A DNA stretch of 64,000 bases from Clostridium_AI sp964409685 (lineage in GTDB: Bacteria > Bacillota > Clostridia > Lachnospirales > Lachnospiraceae). How positions within the stretch are numbered: the first letter of the stretch is position 1; each line of letters begins with the position of its first letter. Below, piece by piece: positions 32,718 to 41,424 of the stretch. Location: the NCBI GenBank assembly GCA_964409685.1, contig CAYPEJ010000003.1, forward strand, positions 124,001 to 188,000. The letters run 5' to 3'. Both the position numbers and the translations under genes were made by a program. The notes under the pieces were generated by a model. The model made no database searches, was not told where the DNA came from, and saw only the letters and a program-made list of their open reading frames with translations.

Positions 32718-35700
32718 TTACCAACCCATATATGAGCTAATGTAATCTGTTAATTTTGCTGCTGCTTTTGTATTTGTTGTTTCAGATGGATGCCAATCTA
32801 CACAGATACCATCGCTCATTAATTGAGCATCAAACTGCATGCATGTAATATTTGTGTCGCCTGTTTCTGCTGTGTAAGCTGCTGCTGCTTGTTGAATCTG
32901 TGGATATAAATCTGCTCCCATGATTCCTAATGTACAGAAAATAGTTGCATTTGCATTGTTTGCTCTGATTTTCTTTATGAAATCAATGTATGCGTCTACA
33001 AATTCTTGTTGACGTGTTGCATCCCCTGCTACATAAGAAGCATCATTTGTACCTAAATTGATAACTACGGCATCTGGTTGGAATTGACTGAAATCCCAAT
33101 CGATTTCTTTTGGACTTACCAATCCACCAAAACAGCTCCATGAGTTTGCTAATTTGTCATAGTATTGTGGCATTGTGGATTCAGAATTCAGTACTCCTGC
33201 AGATGTGTAGCCTGAGACAACTCCGATACCACTTACAGAAACGATACTATAATCTGCATCTAAATTTTGAGCTGTTTTGTAAGCGTATGTCTTAGAACCA
33301 TTTTCTGTAGAGTTTTTAAAACCACCATTGATATTTTCATCGTCGATACCATAACCGCATGTGATGGAGTCACCGATAAATTCGATTTTATGTGCTTTTT
33401 CAGCTGTTGGATAAATTCCACCAACATAACTTGATACTTCGATATCTCCGATACCAACTGTTGCACTCATAGATTCTGATAATTTGATAATGCGAACAGT
33501 AACTGGGCATACAGTATCTGTATCAAGAATATCATATGTATGTTCTGCTTCGTCTACCATGTCGTCTACTACTAGTTCATCGTTTACATAAATTGCAATT
33601 CTTGCATGGTTGTTTGTTTGGTCTGCTTGTGTTGCAACGTTATCTCCTAAGATTGTAATGGATGCTTTTGAACCGATAAATTCAAATTCGATTCCAGATG
33701 CTGTGTTTGCTAACCATCTTTCGTTGCTTGCATTTAAATAAGTTCTTCCGATTACTTTTACATTGTCATCTGTTGCACGATATGTTGCTGTTTCCATTTG
33801 ACCAGGTACTGGAGATTCTGTTGGTTCAGCGGATGGAGACACTGTTGGTTCTACACTTGGTTGTTCAGAAACAACTGGTACACTTGTTGTGATAACGCCA
33901 CTTGTTACATAATCAAATGATTTTAGTACAATATCTCCATCTTGTGTTTGAAGATATACTCGATCTAATAAGGAATAACTTGTTCCATAAATTGCTGTTA
34001 CTGTGTCATAATCAAAGATTGCTGTGTAGCTTCCATCTGCATTTGTCTGAATGTTGGATGTTGTAACTACAGCCCATCCAGATCCGCCTGACCAGCTCTG
34101 GAATACCATTTGTAAACAATCTTTTGTTCCTGTGTATGTAACTGCGAAATATCCTTCTTCATTAATCACAGATGGGTCTAATGTTCCACCATTTTTAATG
34201 GTAGATAAATCTGCTACGGAGGACCATGCACTTACTGATTTGGAACCGCTAAAGAAGTTAATTGTGTTAGATGGAACTGCTGATGTTGTAGGTTCTACTG
34301 TTGGTACTACGGAAGGTTCTTCGCTTGCTTCTTCACTTGGTGTTACAGAAGGTTCTACACTTGCTTCTTCGCTTGGTTCTGCAGAAGGTTCTACACTTGC
34401 TTCTTCGCTTGGTTCTACAGAAGGTTCTACACTTGCTTCTTCACTTGGTGCTACAGAAGGTTCTACACTTGCACCTTCACTATAATATGCAAATGATTCT
34501 AATGTAATTGCACCTGAGTTTGTTCTTACATATAAACGATCTAATGCATCAAAGTTGTCGCCATAAGATGCAACGATATCATCACGAGTAAAGATTGCTT
34601 GGTACGCACCAGTTGCTGTTGTTGTGATTTGGCTTGGTTTTACTTCACACCAGCCACCACCACCTGACCAGCTTTGGAAAATAAGTTGTAATGCTTCTTT
34701 GTCTCCTGTGTATGTAGCTGCTAGGTAACCATCTTGGTTAAATACAGATGTATTTAATGTTCCACCATTTTTTATTGCTGTAAAGTCAATTACATTACTC
34801 CATGCAGATGCTGCTAAAGAACCTGTATAAATTACATATGCGCCATCTACAGAAGGAATTTGTGTTACCTCTGTTGTTGGAATTGTAGTTGCTACTTCGC
34901 TTGTTGTTGGTACTTCAGATGTAGTTGGTGTTTGGCTCGTTACTGGTGTTTCTCCTAAAAATACAGTACAAACTTCTGCTGTTTCTTTTAAACCGTTATC
35001 GCCATACACTAATGTATTTCCCCAGTCAGATAAGCTTGTTCCTGCCCAGTCATTAGATAAATCTAGGTATTCAACACCGCCACCATTTCCTTTCCAAGAC
35101 CATGCTAAATAACCCATACCTAATTCTTCACAGTAGCTCATAATAGTTTCTTCTGCTACATCACCATCTGTATGTTTCCATCCAAATTCACCAATGATTT
35201 GGCATAATCCTGTAGTTGCAACTTTGTCAATATTGTCTTTTACCATAGTTGCTGAACCACCTGCATACTCGTACATATGAGTTGAGAACATTGTATTTGC
35301 TAATGGATCAGATTCAAATACTGCATTTCCACTATCTGCGATAGATTGTGGATATTGTCCCCATCCTGCTGCATCGATCATAATTGTATTTTTGATACCT
35401 GCATCTCTTAATACTTTAATCGCCGCGATATTTCCAGTTTTCCATGTGGAGGATTCCCATGTACCCATCCACTCGTTTGCAATATTTACGATAACATAAG
35501 CTTCATTTCCAATTAAAGCATCTTTCATTTCTACAAAGTAATTTGCTGCCGCTAATAAATCAGCTGTATCTGTTTTGCCTGTTGCATCATGTACTTCTAA
35601 TACTGCAATCATTTTATAATTTTTACATTGTTGAATTAAGCTTTTAATAGATGATAAGTCATCCTTACTCCATTGCTTACCATTGGATAATACAATACGA

Positions 35701-35954
35701 ACTGTATTACATCCTGTATCTGCAATGGCTTTTAAAGCTGTTGTCGATTGGTCTTTAAACCAAGTATGTGCATGATTTAAACCACGCATGATAAATGGAT
35801 TCCCATTTGCGTCAAGAAGCTGTGAGCCACTTACATGAAATCCGTATGTAGTGTCTGTTGATGAAGCTGCTTCTACTGTTGTAAACTGTGGGGTTAATGT
35901 AACAACCATTGTTAGCACAAGTAGAAACGCTAAGATACGTTTCATCTTCTTCAT
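32718..35954 (-). CDS. Secreted GH5 mannanase-like enzyme with two CBMs and a CE2-type acetylesterase
   Basis: A 1078-aa secreted enzyme. Signal peptide 1-29 (MKKMKRILAFLLVLTMVVTL...). Residues about 38-345 are a GH5 barrel of the bacterial mannanase type (GH5_8-like): acid/base Glu161 in VNIANEWMG, nucleophile Glu256 in IIGEFGWKH. Two related beta-sandwich modules of about 120 residues follow (about 372-491 and 564-680, each with LxFQSWSGGxGW and a tyrosine/leucine-rich DRxYxxT end), separated by Ser/Glu/Pro/Val linkers. From 723 there is a jelly-roll plus SGNH esterase like CE2: Ser863 in GDSITCGYG, NLGTND, and a C-terminal DWHPS. It should cut beta-mannan and remove acetyl groups from it outside the cell. 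The mannan substrate is inferred. Confidence 0.88.
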   Translation of the reverse strand: MKKMKRILAFLLVLTMVVTLTPQFTTVEAASSTDTTYGFHVSGSQLLDANGNPFIMRGLNHAHTWFKDQSTTALKAIADTGCNTVRIVLSNGKQWSKDDLSSIKSLIQQCKNYKMIAVLEVHDATGKTDTADLLAAANYFVEMKDALIGNEAYVIVNIANEWMGTWESSTWKTGNIAAIKVLRDAGIKNTIMIDAAGWGQYPQSIADSGNAVFESDPLANTMFSTHMYEYAGGSATMVKDNIDKVATTGLCQIIGEFGWKHTDGDVAEETIMSYCEELGMGYLAWSWKGNGGGVEYLDLSNDWAGTSLSDWGNTLVYGDNGLKETAEVCTVFLGETPVTSQTPTTSEVPTTSEVATTIPTTEVTQIPSVDGAYVIYTGSLAASAWSNVIDFTAIKNGGTLNTSVFNQDGYLAATYTGDKEALQLIFQSWSGGGGWCEVKPSQITTTATGAYQAIFTRDDIVASYGDNFDALDRLYVRTNSGAITLESFAYYSEGASVEPSVAPSEEASVEPSVEPSEEASVEPSAEPSEEASVEPSVTPSEEASEEPSVVPTVEPTTSAVPSNTINFFSGSKSVSAWSSVADLSTIKNGGTLDPSVINEEGYFAVTYTGTKDCLQMVFQSWSGGSGWAVVTTSNIQTNADGSYTAIFDYDTVTAIYGTSYSLLDRVYLQTQDGDIVLKSFDYVTSGVITTSVPVVSEQPSVEPTVSPSAEPTESPVPGQMETATYRATDDNVKVIGRTYLNASNERWLANTASGIEFEFIGSKASITILGDNVATQADQTNNHARIAIYVNDELVVDDMVDEAEHTYDILDTDTVCPVTVRIIKLSESMSATVGIGDIEVSSYVGGIYPTAEKAHKIEFIGDSITCGYGIDDENINGGFKNSTENGSKTYAYKTAQNLDADYSIVSVSGIGVVSGYTSAGVLNSESTMPQYYDKLANSWSCFGGLVSPKEIDWDFSQFQPDAVVINLGTNDASYVAGDATRQQEFVDAYIDFIKKIRANNANATIFCTLGIMGADLYPQIQQAAAAYTAETGDTNITCMQFDAQLMSDGICVDWHPSETTNTKAAAKLTDYISSYMGW
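34300..34480 (-). repeat. Tandem repeats coding the Pro/Ser/Glu linker
   Basis: About four copies of a roughly 36-base unit encode SVEPSxEPSEEA-type linker segments between the two CBMs. Flexible linkers of this kind are common in extracellular cellulases. Confidence 0.8.
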
Positions 35955-36135
35955 TTAAATACCTCCATTTTCCTATTATATTTAGCTAATACTATTTCAC
36001 TAATAGTTAGCAAATGCAAATGTATCGTTACATTTACTAAAATGTTGTGTTTTATAAAAAATATTATACCAAATATTAATCTTCATTAAGTAATTTCTGC
36101 GTATGATGTCATGAATTGTTTGGTTAAATGCAAAA

Positions 36136-36169
36136 CATCCCTGTAAAGGATTTTCCCTTTACAGAGATG
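36136..36169 (-). terminator. Terminator of the second GH5 gene
   Basis: CTGTAAAGG/CCTTTACAG stem (36164-36156 with 36149-36141 on minus), extended by CATC/GATG, then TTTTG. Confidence 0.8.
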
Positions 36170-36221
36170 CTTCTCTAATCATAAAAATACTTATAAATAT
36201 TGGATTTGCTGCTTCATACGT

Positions 36222-37712
36222 TTACTGAACGTACTCAAAGGATTGTAATGTAATTGTTCCATTTTGTGTCTGAAGATATAATCTGTCTAGTAAAGAAAAA
36301 CTAGTTCCATAAGATGCTGTAATGCTGTTGTAATCGAAGTATGCTGTATAACTTCCGTCAGAATTAGATGTTACGCTAGATGGAGTTACAACAGCCCATC
36401 CTGCACCACCTGACCAGCTTTGGAAAATCATTTGTAGACATTCTTTTGTTCCTGTATAAGTTGCTTTAAAATATCCATTTGATGTGATAACAGAAGAATC
36501 AAATGTTCCTCCAATCTTAACTGTAGATAGTTCTACTGCTGTTTGCCATGAACCTACTGTCTTAGAACCACTGAATAGAGTTACACTGTTTCCAGATGTA
36601 GGTGTGGTTGGTGTTGTACTTGGGGATACGCTTGGGGAGGTACTTGGTGTCGTACTTGGTGTCGTGCTTGGTGTTGTACTTGGTGCTGTAGTTGTTGTAG
36701 GTGTTGTAGGTGTCTCTCCTGTGAAAACAGAACATGTTTTTGCTGTATTTTTTAGTCCATATGTACCGTAAACTACTTCTTTTCCCCAGTCAGATAAACT
36801 TGTACCAGCCCAATCATTTGACAAGTCTAAGTATTCTACACCGCCACCGTTACCTTTCCATGACCATGCTAAGTAGCCGATTCCTAATTGTTCACAATAA
36901 CTCATAATCGTGTCTTCATCCACATCTCCATTTGAGTGTTTCCATCCAAATTCACCGATAATCTGGCATAGACCTGTTGCAGCGACTTTGTCAATGTTGT
37001 CTTTTACCATAGTTGCTGTGCCACCAGCATATTCGTACATATGAGTTGAGAACATTGTGTTGGATAATGGGTCTGAATCAAATACGGCATTTCCGCTATC
37101 TGCGATGGATTGTGGATATTGTCCCCATCCTGCTGAGTCAATCATAATTGTGTTTTTAATACCTGCATCTCTTAACACTTTGATTGCTGCAATATTACCT
37201 GTTTTCCATGTAGAAGATTCCCATGTTCCGTCCCATTCGTTTGCAATATTTACAATAACATATGCCTCGTTACCGATAAGAGCTTCTTTCATTTCAACAA
37301 AGTAATTTGCTGCTGCTAATAAATCTGATACATCTGTCTTACCTGTTGCATCATGCACTTCTAATACAGCGATCATATTGTTATCTTTGCATAACTGCAC
37401 TAAATTTTTTACAGAATTTAAATCATCTTTTGACCACTGTTTTCCATTAGAAAGTACAATTCTTGCTGTGTTACATCCTAACGATGCCATTGCCTTTAAT
37501 GCTGTAGTTGACTGGTCTTTAAACCATGTGTGTGCGTGATTCATACCTCGCATGATAAATGGATTTCCATTTGCATCTAATAATTGTGAGCCACTAACAT
37601 GAAATCCGTAGGTTGAATCGGTTGCAGCATCCACCGTTGCGATTCTAGGTGAAATGGTAATCACCATAGCAACTACAAGGATAAAAGCTAACATTTGTTT
37701 CATTTTCTTCAT
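36222..37712 (-). CDS. Secreted GH5 mannanase-like enzyme with one CBM
   Basis: A 496-aa paralogue of the enzyme encoded 267 bases downstream. Signal peptide about 1-28, GH5 domain about 36-340 almost identical to the other (Glu159 in VNIANEWDG as acid/base, Glu254 in IIGEFGWKH as nucleophile), a Thr/Pro/Ser linker (units TTPSTTPS) and one C-terminal binding module (about 378-496, QMIFQSWSGGAGW) of the same unassigned family. It lacks the esterase. The start has GGAGGGATTGCT upstream and an extended -10 promoter lies about 200 bases before. The different linkers (Thr/Pro here, Glu/Pro there) beside near-identical catalytic parts indicate duplication followed by module exchange. Confidence 0.9.
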   Translation of the reverse strand: MKKMKQMLAFILVVAMVITISPRIATVDAATDSTYGFHVSGSQLLDANGNPFIMRGMNHAHTWFKDQSTTALKAMASLGCNTARIVLSNGKQWSKDDLNSVKNLVQLCKDNNMIAVLEVHDATGKTDVSDLLAAANYFVEMKEALIGNEAYVIVNIANEWDGTWESSTWKTGNIAAIKVLRDAGIKNTIMIDSAGWGQYPQSIADSGNAVFDSDPLSNTMFSTHMYEYAGGTATMVKDNIDKVAATGLCQIIGEFGWKHSNGDVDEDTIMSYCEQLGIGYLAWSWKGNGGGVEYLDLSNDWAGTSLSDWGKEVVYGTYGLKNTAKTCSVFTGETPTTPTTTTAPSTTPSTTPSTTPSTSPSVSPSTTPTTPTSGNSVTLFSGSKTVGSWQTAVELSTVKIGGTFDSSVITSNGYFKATYTGTKECLQMIFQSWSGGAGWAVVTPSSVTSNSDGSYTAYFDYNSITASYGTSFSLLDRLYLQTQNGTITLQSFEYVQ

Positions 37713-38121
37713 AGCAATCCCTCCAATATAAAATTTTGTCCCATAGAGTTATATAAAACTATATCGTTATATAATCGAGGAATAAGAATGAATGAGTATT
37801 TATATAGCATACAATGTAGCATTTATAAGTAACCCATATGGGACTCTGAACTTATATAGGTTTCTTCCTTTGGTCACATATGTATGTCTCTATGTTTTTG
37901 TTCAGTGACTATATTATAGCAGATTTTACTTGTACATTAAGTAATTTTACGCGAAATGTAGTTTATTTGTAACTTAAATGTTGGTTTATATATCACTTTA
38001 GTTATTAACTACTTTTTACTATTAATTTTACTTAATATTAATTAGTTTTTACTATTTACCTTGCCAATTTTATGTGTTCCCTACAATTACTTTGAAATAA
38101 TTTCAATAGGAAGCGAGCATC
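37713..38121 (-). promoter_or_regulatory. Upstream region of the GH5 gene with extended -10 promoter
   Basis: No gene. TGCTATAAT on the minus strand (37921-37913) is an extended -10, giving a leader of about 190 bases. Several AT-rich palindromic stretches lie between it and the gene; a regulator site is possible but not identified. Confidence 0.4.
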
Positions 38122-38170
38122 AAAAAAGCAAGTAACCTTCTACTATTTTCGTAGTAAGCTACTTGCTTTT
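38122..38170 (-). terminator. Terminator of the nusA-ribF cluster
   Basis: AAAGCAAGTA (38169-38160 on minus) pairs with TACTTGCTTT (38134-38125), inner TACTAC-like pairing, then TTTT. Confidence 0.85.
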
Positions 38171-38179
38171 ATATCCATC

Positions 38180-39097
38180 TTATAAATGAAAATATTCTTT
38201 TCCAAATTGGCAGTCACGCTCCATCTGCATTTTCAAATGTTCTAAAGAATCAAACTTCTGCTCACCTCGTTCGTAAGCAAATAGTTCCACTCGAATTTCT
38301 CTATCATAGATAGATTCATTGAAATCAAAGATAAAGGTTTCAACCCCTTTTTCATTTTGATTGCCGACTGTCGGTTTGTATCCAATATTGGTAATGCCAT
38401 AAAAACATTGATCCTCTATCCAAATCTTAGATGCATACACACCATTTGGGGGAATCAATTTTTCTTGTGCTGGAATGATATTTGCGGTTGGCATACCTAA
38501 CGTACGACCAATCTGATTGCCATGAACGACTGTCCCTGTGATACTATATGGTGCACCAAGCATCTCATTTACCTTTTCCATATTGCCCTTTTCTAACTCA
38601 GAACGAATACGGGTACTGCTGACTTCTTCGCCATCTAGTACGATTTTATCAAAAGCTTTTACTTCAAACCCATATTTCTTTCCTAACGCTTCCAACAATG
38701 CGACATTTCCTGCACGCTTTTTACCAAAACGATAATCTTTACCAACCACAACTACTCTCGCACCAAGTTTTTCTACTAATACGGTACGAACAAAGTCCTC
38801 TGGTTCCGTCATCATTACTTCCTCATCAAATGGATAGGAAATGAAATAATCTGAACCTAATTCTTCTGCTTTCTTTACTTTCTCTTCTTCGGTGTAGATT
38901 AGCTTCATGGAAGGTTTCGAAAGAAACATACGCGGATGCTGGAAAAAAGAAAAGGTAACCGCTTGATATCCTTTTTCTTTGAGAGACGTAACATAATCAA
39001 TCAGCAATCGGTGTCCTACATGAAAACCATCAAACTTTCCTAAAGAAACAGCAGTATTTTGTAATTGAAAATCTGTGGTATTCCAAATATATCTCAT
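38180..39097 (-). CDS. ribF: Bifunctional riboflavin kinase/FAD synthetase
   Basis: A 305-aa enzyme making FMN and FAD. The N-terminal adenylyltransferase domain has SLGKFDGFHVGHRLLI and VVVGKDYRFGKKRAGN and STRIRSEL; the C-terminal kinase domain has GTVVHGNQIGRTLGMPTANI and NGVYASKIWI. I prefer the ATG at 39097 (MRYIWNTTD), with AGGAGAGG about ten bases upstream, over the ATG eight codons earlier, which has no binding site. It is the last gene of the nusA-infB cluster and is followed by a terminator. Its place after truB is conserved in Firmicutes. Confidence 0.95.
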   Translation of the reverse strand: MRYIWNTTDFQLQNTAVSLGKFDGFHVGHRLLIDYVTSLKEKGYQAVTFSFFQHPRMFLSKPSMKLIYTEEEKVKKAEELGSDYFISYPFDEEVMMTEPEDFVRTVLVEKLGARVVVVGKDYRFGKKRAGNVALLEALGKKYGFEVKAFDKIVLDGEEVSSTRIRSELEKGNMEKVNEMLGAPYSITGTVVHGNQIGRTLGMPTANIIPAQEKLIPPNGVYASKIWIEDQCFYGITNIGYKPTVGNQNEKGVETFIFDFNESIYDREIRVELFAYERGEQKFDSLEHLKMQMERDCQFGKEYFHL

Positions 39098-39124
39098 TTG
39101 ATTTAGCCTCTCCTCTAACATAAA

Positions 39125-40045
39125 CTAAATAAACATTTTCTTTGGTTTCAAAGTCTTACGATTCTCTGCTTCAAAGATACCTACAAAACGCTTTGTTGCA
39201 TCGTATACACGATATTCCTTCTTTACCTCTAAGGAAATCTTACCAGAAAGTTTATCAGAACCTTCACTTACTAAAAATGAAACTTCTAACTTATTACCAT
39301 TATCTACGTATTTCTGATACTCAGCCTTTACTTCTAATACTTCTAAGTCCTGGAATAAAGAATCCACTTGAATTACGTGTTGTTCAATGGTACCTTCTTT
39401 TACGAATTGTTCGACTTCTGATAACTTAATACTATCTTCTAATAAAAATGAACTTACCTTTGTTCGTTTTAAAGAAGCCATTGCACCGCCACAGCCTAAC
39501 TTTTCACCGATATCATGACAAAGGGTACGAATATATGTCCCTTTGGAACATGCAACAGACATTTTCACTGTATGGGCTTCTTCGTCAATGTCCTCAATGA
39601 TAATCTCAAAGATTTCTACTTGACGAGCCTTTCTTTCTACTTCTTTTCCCTCACGAGCAAGCTCATATAATTTCTTACCATTTACTTTTAAAGCAGAATA
39701 CATCGGTGGAATCTGTGCATAAGGTCCAACGAAAGACATCACTGCCTCGATGATTTCCTCTTTTTTGCAGTCCACTGAATGTTCTTCTAATACTTCACCA
39801 GACAGATCCTGTGTATCTGTCACAACCCCTAATTGTAATACTGCTTCATACGTTTTATTTTTATCTGTTAATAAGTCACAAACCTTTGTTGCCTTACCTA
39901 AACAAACAGGTAACACACCAACGGCATCTGGATCTAATGTCCCTGTGTGACCGATTTTCTTCTGTTTTAAAATGCCTCTTAACTTGGCAACTACATCATG
40001 TGAAGTAAATCCTTGTTCTTTGTAAATATTTATAATACCGTCCAT
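39125..40045 (-). CDS. truB: tRNA pseudouridine(55) synthase
   Basis: A 306-aa TruB that makes pseudouridine 55 in the T-loop of tRNAs. Motifs: GIINIYKEQGFTSHDVVAKLR, KKIGHTGTLDPDAVGVLPVCLG with the catalytic Asp in TGTLDPDA, and CSKGTYIRTLCHDIGEKLGCGG. The start has AGGAGTTC upstream. It lies 8 bases from the DHH phosphoesterase gene and 27 from ribF, in the same operon. Length and motifs are normal. Confidence 0.95.
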   Translation of the reverse strand: MDGIINIYKEQGFTSHDVVAKLRGILKQKKIGHTGTLDPDAVGVLPVCLGKATKVCDLLTDKNKTYEAVLQLGVVTDTQDLSGEVLEEHSVDCKKEEIIEAVMSFVGPYAQIPPMYSALKVNGKKLYELAREGKEVERKARQVEIFEIIIEDIDEEAHTVKMSVACSKGTYIRTLCHDIGEKLGCGGAMASLKRTKVSSFLLEDSIKLSEVEQFVKEGTIEQHVIQVDSLFQDLEVLEVKAEYQKYVDNGNKLEVSFLVSEGSDKLSGKISLEVKKEYRVYDATKRFVGIFEAENRKTLKPKKMFI

Positions 40046-40053
40046 CTGAACTC

Positions 40054-41025
40054 CTATATCTCATTTATACGTTTTAATTGTTCATCAATATGAACAGTAA
40101 TGTTGTTAATCACATCATGAATGGAACCAATCATAGTACAGCCTGCCGCTTTTACATGACCGCCACCACCATAATATTCTGCAATCTTACTTACATTTAC
40201 ATCATTGTTGGAACGCATACTCACTTTGAATTTTTGCGCAGAAAGTTCATAAACAAATAATGCAACTTCCACTCCTTTTGTTACACGTAACTGATCAATG
40301 ATACCATCTAAATCTTTTGCACTTGCACCGTAGAAATCTAATGTACCTTTTTTCACATAAGAAACGATACATTTTCCATCTAACATCATAAAGCTTTCTA
40401 ACAAACAACGACCTAAAATCTGATTTTGCAAATACGTCTTTTGATAAAACGTTTCGTCAATGATTTTTGAAAATGGAACATCATAGGAAATTAATTTTCC
40501 CGCACATTCCATTGTCTTTTTCGTTGTATTGCTATGTTTGAATACGCCTGTGTCATGGACAATTCCTAAGTATAGTGCGGTTGCAAGCTCCCTATCTAAC
40601 ATATCTAAATCCAATACATCCATTAACACTTCACATGTAGAACTTGCTTCTGGAACTACATAATTGAATTGTGCAAATGTTTGATTAGTAATATGATGAT
40701 CGATATTGATGGTTGTAAGAGCTGATTGAAATAGCGGTTCTGAAAATCCTAATCGGTCCAAATCACCGCAGTCTAATACGATAAAACAATCGTATGTATC
40801 AATGTCTCCATTATTGATTTCATGTTTCACTTTATCTGAATAAGGCAGGAATCCAAACTCATCCTGCACATATTCTAGATAAACATCCACTACTTTATTC
40901 GGATACTTCTTTTTTAGATAGTAGCATAGTGCCAAGCAAGAGCCAACGCAGTCACCATCTGGTCTAACGTGTCCGCCGATACCAATTGACGCTGCTTTTT
41001 CAATTGACTCAATTATTGCTTGCAT
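40054..41025 (-). CDS. nrnA: DHH-family phosphoesterase (NrnA-like oligoribonuclease/pAp phosphatase)
   Basis: A 323-aa DHH/DHHA1 protein. Manganese-binding motifs are GHVRPDGDCVGS, IVLDCGDLDRLG and INIDHHITN, and the C-terminal DHHA1 motif is YYGGGGHVKAAGCTM. NrnA degrades very short RNA and dephosphorylates pAp. It sits between rbfA and truB, a conserved place in Firmicutes. The start has GGAAGGAAG upstream and is 16 bases after the rbfA stop. Confidence 0.92.
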   Translation of the reverse strand: MQAIIESIEKAASIGIGGHVRPDGDCVGSCLALCYYLKKKYPNKVVDVYLEYVQDEFGFLPYSDKVKHEINNGDIDTYDCFIVLDCGDLDRLGFSEPLFQSALTTINIDHHITNQTFAQFNYVVPEASSTCEVLMDVLDLDMLDRELATALYLGIVHDTGVFKHSNTTKKTMECAGKLISYDVPFSKIIDETFYQKTYLQNQILGRCLLESFMMLDGKCIVSYVKKGTLDFYGASAKDLDGIIDQLRVTKGVEVALFVYELSAQKFKVSMRSNNDVNVSKIAEYYGGGGHVKAAGCTMIGSIHDVINNITVHIDEQLKRINEI

Positions 41026-41040
41026 ATAATTACTTCCTTC

Positions 41041-41424
41041 CTACTCTTCAGAATCTTCTTCGTCGCGTGGAATTGATTTATTTACTTCTTCAATCATTTT
41101 AGACATATTAACACCGTATTCGATTGATTGGTCAATTACAAATGTTAATTCTGGTGTATTTCTAAGATTTAAACGTTTTGCTAACTGGCTTCTGATAAAT
41201 GGACTTGCTTTTTTAAGTCCTGCTTGAGTTGCCTGTTTACTTTCTTCATCACCTAGTACGCTGATGTAAGCTTTTGCAAATTTTAAATCTGGTGTTACTT
41301 CTACTGCAACAACGGAAGTCATCGGATTGATTCTTGGGTCTTTCACTTCCATGCTGATGATACGACTTAGTTCTTTTTGAACTTCACCATTAATACGAGT
41401 GTTCTTAATGCTGTTCTTTCTCAC
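41041..41424 (-). CDS. rbfA: Ribosome-binding factor A
   Basis: A 127-aa RbfA, a 30S assembly factor needed for 16S rRNA 5' end maturation. It shows the KH-like pattern INGEVQKELSRIISMEVKDPRI and LKFAKAYISVLGDEE, with LAKRLNLRNTPELTFVIDQSIEYG near the end. It begins with GTG, overlapping the infB stop by one base (TAGTG), so translation is coupled; GAGGTG lies upstream inside infB. Normal length. Confidence 0.93.
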   Translation of the reverse strand: MRKNSIKNTRINGEVQKELSRIISMEVKDPRINPMTSVVAVEVTPDLKFAKAYISVLGDEESKQATQAGLKKASPFIRSQLAKRLNLRNTPELTFVIDQSIEYGVNMSKMIEEVNKSIPRDEEDSEE

